Assembly: GCA_014281115.1 (NCBI GenBank)
Contig: JACONQ010000011.1
Span: 2,480,001 to 2,544,000, forward strand
DNA from: Laburnicola sp. R22_1
Lineage: Eukaryota; Ascomycota; Dothideomycetes; Pleosporales; Didymosphaeriaceae
Direction of reading: 5' to 3'
DNA length: 64,000 bases
The position numbers and the translations under genes were made by a program. The notes under the pieces are model-generated. The model had not been told where the DNA came from. It saw only the letters and a list, made by a program, of their open reading frames with translations, and ran no database searches. Positions 57,999 to 64,000 of the stretch are shown one piece after another (position 1 is the stretch's first letter; each line of letters opens with the position of its first letter).

Positions 57999-59879
57999 TT
58001 ATGATCCAGCAATTGTGACTTTCCAAGCCGCAAAGGCGGCAACCAGGCCTCCACCAACAACTACCAGTATTAACTCTGCCCAACTAAGTCCTATCACCGT
58101 CGCCGCCCACCTCCCGACTGTTGCGCCCACGATCCCCATCCACACCACAAAGAACCCTGTCTCAAACCACTCCCTCCGCACGCCATCCCGCCTCGCCACC
58201 TCCCCGCTAGCCCGCATTGTCGTTCCCCAAGTATCGGCTGTCAAGGTCAATAGGCTCCAAATCTGCACTGCCGGCAGCGGCATCTGGTAGAAAAACATGC
58301 CCGGCACTGCCCAGCCCCACCCAATACCCCTTAACCGATGTGAATTTCGTAGCACATTGTACCCCGCTGTAATGCCCACCCGCAGCGCGAGGTCCGCATA
58401 GCTTATGTACAGTAGATGCCTGCCGGATAAAAGGTACACTAGCACCGCGACGGCGACGACCAGCGGCCCGACCTCCCGCTTGACCGCGGAATGGAAGAAT
58501 AGCGGGTGTGTGATAGTGTAGACACGCGGGATTAGGAGGGATTCGATGTGCGTGGCTCGAGCCCAGCGGATTTGTTGGCGGAGCCAGCGGGAGAAAGTTG
58601 CGGGTGTCTCGGTAGCGGTGAGGACGTCGGAGGCGTAGAGTACACGCCAGCCGCGGAGGAGGAGGTTGGTGGTGAGATGGCGATCTTCGTTGACGATCTG
58701 CACGATATCAGTGATGGCGTATATATGTGCTTGCTGGAAGGGACTCACCATTCGCTTCCCGAGGACCTTTTGCAGGTACCACGGCAAAAGAATGCTGGAC
58801 AACGCGGACAGCCGGAAGGCAGAACTGGGTCCGCTCTGACAGTCGCTCGTCCCTGTACATGCTGGTGCGGATCGTGTGAGGTACAGCTCACTCCAGTACA
58901 CCGTGGCGGCGAGACTCGTGACGATGGATTGATCCGGGTTATGTACAATTAACCCCGAGCTGGCCCCTCCTGCTGTGGGATCTCCGGCAACGACGTTGAT
59001 GGTCCGCTCGAGCGAGTCCGGGAACACCAATGTATCTGAGTCAGACGACCACAAGAACTCGACACCAAGCATGTCCGCAATGAGGAGGGAGAAAACAAAG
59101 GTACTGAACATGATGCCCTTCTTGTGCATGTGGCGCTGGCGGATGCACAGTGTGGTGATACCGTCTCTTCCGCCGATCAAGAGGTTCTCCTGGTTGAGAG
59201 TAGTTCGGGCGAGCCTGATGCAGTGGCGCATAGCGACTTCGTTGCACTCTTGTTCGTTGGGACTTTGGCCGTTCTGCAGCTGGCGTGACATCTCCTTGGC
59301 TCGAACACGTTGTGCTACTTCGCCGAGTGGTTCGGGGATGTGCAGCACGTGGGATTGCTCGGGGTAGACCTTGCGATTGAGTCAGCCAGAGGCTTTGGGT
59401 GAGTGGTATTAGGCCTGACCTGGTTGAAAACGGAAACCATATCCTCGTCCTCGGTGCCATCTCCATCAATACCGACCAGCAGGAAGACGAGTCCTCTAGC
59501 TGTCTTGTAACTCTCTAGTGCGCGAGTAAACAGCTCCGGGTCTTCCCGATAACCAACAACGGCAGCGATGCAGTCCAGCCTCCGGGGACCAGCTGCATCT
59601 CCAGGTCATCCTTCTTTTCTGTCCACAGGCCTTTCCGGAGAGGTGCGCCTTCCTGCGCGGCATAAAACGCCATTCGTCGACCTTCATTAATATACCGAGT
59701 AATTTCGGTCAGGATAATGGCGAAGAGAGTATCCAATGTCACCGGGTACGAGCTGTGGACTGTAATGGTGAAGTAGGCTGCGATTACAAGTAGGCATCCC
59801 ACCAGGTTGAGAAGCTGCCTAAAAGGAGTAACATGGCGATATTTGGCGACGCTTGTGGGTACGGATTTGTCAAAACTCA
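57999..59879 (-). CDS. GT2 membrane glycosyltransferase (hyaluronan-synthase-like)
   Basis: Processive-type family 2 glycosyltransferase of the membrane. Exon 1 starts at 59879 (MSFDKSVPTSVAKYRH); intron 59419-59370 (50 bp, GTCAGG...CGCAAG, phase 0); exon 2 59369-57999. Two amino-terminal membrane segments (LLNLVGCLLVIAAYFTITV and the next) precede the catalytic domain: AAVVGYRED, GIDGDGTEDE, SSDSDT (DxD), NEDRHLTTN and QQIRW (the QxxRW motif). Several C-terminal membrane segments follow. Near 59590 the frame changes between EMQLVPGG and LDCIAAVVGYRED; I find no acceptable intron there, so a small indel or sequence error is likely. Such fungal enzymes are thought to make surface or capsule-like polysaccharide; the product is unknown. 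Confidence 0.8.
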
Positions 59880-60120
59880 TTGGAAGCCTGCCTATCGCCG
59901 GAGTTGAAGCGCAACGAATACTAGAATGTAATAATCGGCCATCAACCAAATTTATGTAGAGTAGGCTTTGACGATGGTCCTAGACGCCCTCGAATTTAAA
60001 GGGCTAAATTAGAAGCTTACGAAGTCAGACCTCGGGAATGATACACGAAACTGTCTAGTGTTGAGCTCGTGTACGTGCATATCAGGATGATACTTTCTAT
60101 AATTTGGCACCCTAGCAATA

Positions 60121-62519
60121 CCGTGTTTCATCACCTGGCGCACGGCCCCACCTAGCGCACGATTTTAATGGCCTGTGTACTCCACTTTAAAGCTCTATAG
60201 AGCTATATAAAGCGTATATAGATACAATTTTTTAGTGTAGTACTTTTAAGAGGCGTAGGAGACGATAGTAATAGTTTATTAGGTAAGATAGCGCTTAGGA
60301 AGTATTAGGTATAAGGGTATCTTTAATAAAAGAAGTCACTGTGAGTCACTGTGAGATAATTATATGTATGTTAGTGATTAATTAATTAACTACTTAGACG
60401 CGCGACATAGTATAAATGCTAAGAATAGTAGAATCTTAGCGGTGAGCCTAACAGACTAATTAACAGCTCACAGGTTAACCTGTGTGGTAATTAGCGCTAC
60501 GCTAGGCCTAATTAGGAACCCTAATAATAACACTGCGTACACTCTTGTAAGCTCCTTCTAGCTTAACATTAATAGGCTGTTTAATCTAATAGGAAGCCTA
60601 ATAGCCCTACTCCTACGTGTATACACTAGTGTAGGCGCTATATCTATAGTAGATAAGAAATTATACTCTACATCCTCCTTATTAATTAATAGAGGTGTAA
60701 TAAGCTTCTTCTTACTTTTACAAGCTATCTTAGAGTTATTTTAGAGTTACTAAGTAGCTTACTAAGCGCCTTTTACAGTCTTATAATTAGTGCTTAAGGC
60801 GTCGCAATTATTAGTCTTCTTGCGCTGCTCCTTAGAGTAAGTATCCTTTATTAGCGCCTTTAAACGCTTGCGCTCTTGCTATTAGAGCTTCTTTTACTCC
60901 TTCTCCTTTTTCTTAAGCTTAGTCTTCTTATCTTTTACGTTCTATATTGGCGAGCTTTCCTAACCTTTATAGGCAACTAAAAGATAGCTTCTTTATTATA
61001 CTAAGTAGGTGGTTTAAGTAGTAGAGGCTTACCTTGCGTAGAGCGCGTCTTCTAAGTTAGTACTTCTTAAAGATGCTTATTTTTATACTAAAGAATAGTG
61101 TTATAAGCTAAGATAGAGTGTATAGTTTATAAGAGCTACTATAAGCCTTTATTATAAATATTAGTAATAACTTAGCGTAGAAGCCTCTTAATTTTACGCT
61201 AGTCTAAATAGCTAAGTATAGAGGAGCTACTTTTACTAGAGGATAGCTGCTCTATATCTATAATATTAAAGCGCTAAAGAATTACCTATAGGTTAAACGG
61301 CTTTAGGCTAGTAGCCTTAAAGGCGCTATGTATATTTTTATATAAAAGGATTGCTACTAGGCCCTTTTAAATATAGTAAAAAAGTTACGCTTTATAATTC
61401 TTAAGAGGCCCTAGTATCTATCTATATAATTAGTAAGCTTAGAGGAGTAGATAGTACTAAGAGGCTTAAAGAGTATAATATTAAGAGGCTGCAGCGTGTA
61501 AGTTAAATAAGATAGATAGATAGCTAGGAGGATCTTATTTTTATTATAGTAATTAATAAACTCTATTATAATATACAATCTATAGCTATCTAGAAATAGT
61601 AGACAATAGTTGCAATACGCTTTTACCTTAGTCTCTCTGTTAAATACCTATTTAAGCTATACTAGACCTAAATTATTATTTATCTATCTACTTAGTAATA
61701 CTATAAAGAAAGTATTATACTTTTTATTATTAAAATCTTATAACTAGATGTCTTATATATTATTAGATTGTGTCTAATAAATTAGGTAAAGTAAAAGAGA
61801 TGTCCTATTAGCGCAAATATATGCTAGCGTTATAATCCACTTATAGTTACTATCTTAGAGTTGTTATTTAATACTACTAAACTTATAGTGGCGTTAGAAA
61901 AAGATATATTTTATTTTTATTAACACCCTAATAAAAAAGCCATTCTTATCTATATTGTATATATAGCGAGGATTAATATTATACTACTTAATTTTTTTAC
62001 ATAGGAGCTTAAAATATAGGGCGTACTTAAAGGTAGAATTGGCGCGTTTATGTAAGGCATTAATACTAGAGGTCTATTACAAAAAAATATTAATATTATA
62101 GCGCCTAATAAATTTATTAACCTAATTCTTGCTAGTAGGTCTTTTAGCTATTTCTAATATAAAATTTTGTATTATCTTTCTTATAAAAGATAATTTATAT
62201 TTATAGAGGCTATTAATATATAGTAAAATATCTTTCTCCTATTTAGTATTAAGAAGTTATATACTATTAATTTTTGCGTTATATAAGCTTCGCACCCCGC
62301 GATAGCGTTATAATAATAATAATTAATTACAGCTAAATTTCTAAGCAACTTCTACGTAATTAGGCTTATTAGAGATGCTTAGTAAGATTAAATAATTAAG
62401 TGTAGTATCTAATTTAGCTATATTAGTTGTGTAGAGCGTTGTAGAGAGGTGTTAAAAAAGTGGTGTTGAGGCGAAAATCGTGCGCCAGGTGGGGCCGTGC
62501 GCCAGGTGATGAAACACGG
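60121..62519 (-). mobile_element. RIP-decayed sibling of the 13992-16121 pogo-type transposon
   Basis: 2399 bp with TA duplications (60119-60120 and 62520-62521) and ~46-bp termini starting CCGTGTTTCATCACCTGGCG that differ at one position. They contain two 17-bp units, CACCTGGCGCACGGCCC and a variant. The interior is AT-rich and on the minus strand still reads QVFNRETKVKA, then LLFLDSYRLYIIIEFIN, then KILLAIYLSYLTYTLQPLN. That is the same protein as in the 14-16 kb element with RIP-type substitutions. The GC content of the termini is preserved while the body is decayed. Confidence 0.9.
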
Positions 62520-62719
62520 TACCGTTTCGCCCTAGCATAGCGAATCAAAAATGCGCCAGACCCAGTCACACAAAATGCCCCCTGCTCGGCATTGCTTCAG
62601 GATGATAAGCACAAAAATCCCCCTTTTTCAAAATATTATTGAAGTGCTCTGAACCGCGGCGAAGATTCCCAGTTTGTCAAACAGTGGTTTTTCATCATTG
62701 CTGCCGTTTTCCACGGACA

Positions 62720-64000
62720 ATGATCGCAACCTATAAGAATAATCGGCTAATTCCGCCGCTCATCATGACGGCGTGTCTGTGGCTGATTTACCGCCTCTCT
62801 AACCCCTCGGTGGAGAATTTCGGGGCGATCAACTGTGCAGGACGGTCGACCGACGCTCCGAATGAGCCAGAGCAGCCAGCCACAACCCCAATCCCCAATG
62901 CATATTCAACATCAATACTAGCACACACAGCCGACCCTGCTCAAAAAAAACCGGCCAACTCCCCTGACCACCTTTCCCCCACCGACATTCTCCTCATCAT
63001 GAAAACCGGCGGCACATCGACATACCACCGCCTGCTTATCCACCTCATCACCACCCTAGAACCCTCGCGCATTCCCCCGGCCAACACTGTCATATACTCC
63101 GATGAGACTACCACCCTCGGCGCCTTCACCACTATCGACATCCTCGCCAACCTCAGTGCCGAGACAAAATCTCACCCAAACTTCGATGTCTACCGCTCAT
63201 TGCCGGAGTACAGCGCCCACAACGTCTATTCAGAGTCAGCTGGTGTCGCAGGCGACGATTTGGGCCCCATCGGCGGCTGGGTCATCGACAAGTACAAGTT
63301 TCTGCCGCTGATAGCGCATGCGGGCACGCATTGGCCGGACGCGAAGTGGTATGTGTACATGGAGGACGACACGTATCTTTTCCTGCCGAACGTGCTCCAC
63401 TACTTGGACAGTTTTGACTGGAGGCAGCCGCAGTACCTGGGCAGCCTGGCGCAGAAGGCGAACGTGACGTTTGCTCACGGTGGATCTGGGTTCGCACTCT
63501 CCCACGGAGCGTGGGAGGCCTCGTTTGGGAAGAACCCTAATCTGGTGGAGGACTTTACGGCGTACATGCAGGAGCATGGCTGTGGGGACCAGGTGCTTGG
63601 CAGGGCCTTGAATGAGTACGGCGTGCGCTTTGGAGAGAATGGCGGCGACGAGAAGTTCTCGTGGGGGTTTAATGGTCTAGTGCACTGGAACTTCCAATTT
63701 AGTCAGTGGAATTGGTGTGCACCTGTGCTGTCATGGCATAAGGTTCACAATCGGGATGTGGCGAGGTATTATGAGCTGGAGAAGAGCTGGGATTTCTTGG
63801 TGAGTTGATTTATTTATTTGATGCGTGAAGGACCCGACAGGCTGAGGAATGTACAGAAACCCATGCGGTACGGTGATTTCTTCTACGAGATGATACGGCC
63901 AGACCTGCAAAGGAGAGTCGAGTGGTGGGATAACCTATCGGGCCTGTATGAGATCACCTCGGCCAATGCCGACTCTCCTCCTGCTCTCAAGGCCAACTTC
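62720..64000 (+). CDS. Fringe-like glycosyltransferase (GT31/DUF604 type), 3' end outside the window
   Basis: Type II membrane glycosyltransferase, probably Golgi. Start at 62720 (MIATYKNNRL); a signal anchor follows (IPPLIMTACLWLIYRL), then a low-complexity stem rich in Pro, Ala and Thr, then the catalytic domain from about residue 90 (DILLIMKTGGTSTYHRL). The DxD-type motif is EDD at residues 215-217 (YMEDDTYLFLP), with GSGFALSHGAW and GCGDQVLGRAL, all typical of fringe-like proteins. Exon 1 ends at 63799; intron 63800-63856 (GTGAGT...TGTACAG, phase 0). Exon 2 continues open from 63857 (KPMRYGDFFYEMIRPDL) to the window edge. Upstream in-frame residues from 62639 lack features. The acceptor at 63856 was chosen because it keeps the family-like frame. 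Confidence 0.85.

Overview
The window is from a filamentous ascomycete (Pezizomycotina). Its genes carry short 47-85 bp GT-AG introns with CTNAC-like branch sites. It also holds a hybrid PKS-NRPS, a Zn(2)Cys(6) regulator, fungal DNA transposons with TA target duplications, and long blocks of very AT-rich DNA. In those blocks old transposon reading frames have TGG and CAG codons turned into TAG or TAA, the mark of repeat-induced point mutation (RIP). The species cannot be named from sequence alone.

Layout. 1-11031: nested, RIP-decayed LTR retrotransposons (copia and gypsy relics, two LTR-like arms in inverted orientation, one complete 3' LTR with polypurine tract). 11.9-12.65 kb: dead DHA2-type transporter. 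12.7-36.4 kb: secondary-metabolite cluster, in order dienelactone-hydrolase-like enzyme (-), a pogo-type transposon, trans-enoyl reductase (+), FAD monooxygenase (-, with an apparent one-base frameshift), 2-oxoglutarate/Fe(II) oxygenase (+), MFS exporter (+) and a six-exon PKS-NRPS of about 4014 residues (+). 36.4-43.6 kb: gene-poor stretch with a Zn(2)Cys(6) factor at 40.6-42.2 kb and relics of a Tc1/mariner transposase and an FG-GAP/VCBS protein. 43.6-51.1 kb: AT-rich transposon block bounded by ~725-bp direct repeats and carrying three GC-richer solo LTRs and a MITE. 52.3-57.9 kb: three adjacent pogo/Fot1 elements, one split by a fourth solo LTR. 58.0-59.9 kb: GT2 hyaluronan-synthase-like glycosyltransferase. 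60.1-62.5 kb: RIP-decayed sibling of the 14-16 kb transposon. 62.7 kb to the end: start of a fringe-like (GT31-type) glycosyltransferase.

How the cluster should work (inference from family knowledge). The PKS half (KS-AT-DH-cMT-KR-ACP, no ER) would build a methylated reduced chain with the separate LovC-type reductase supplying enoyl reduction. The C-A-T half would amide-link one amino acid, and the C-terminal reductase-like domain would release the product, by reduction or by Dieckmann cyclisation to a tetramic acid. The two oxygenases and the hydrolase would tailor it, the MFS protein export it, and the Zn(2)Cys(6) protein may regulate it.

The most notable points are: a transposon ending 35 bp from the enoyl-reductase start codon; the frameshifted monooxygenase; unusual residues in the A and R domains; a shared 17-bp-period tandem repeat in the termini of six pogo-like elements; and four solo LTRs of different families with intact 5-bp target duplications.
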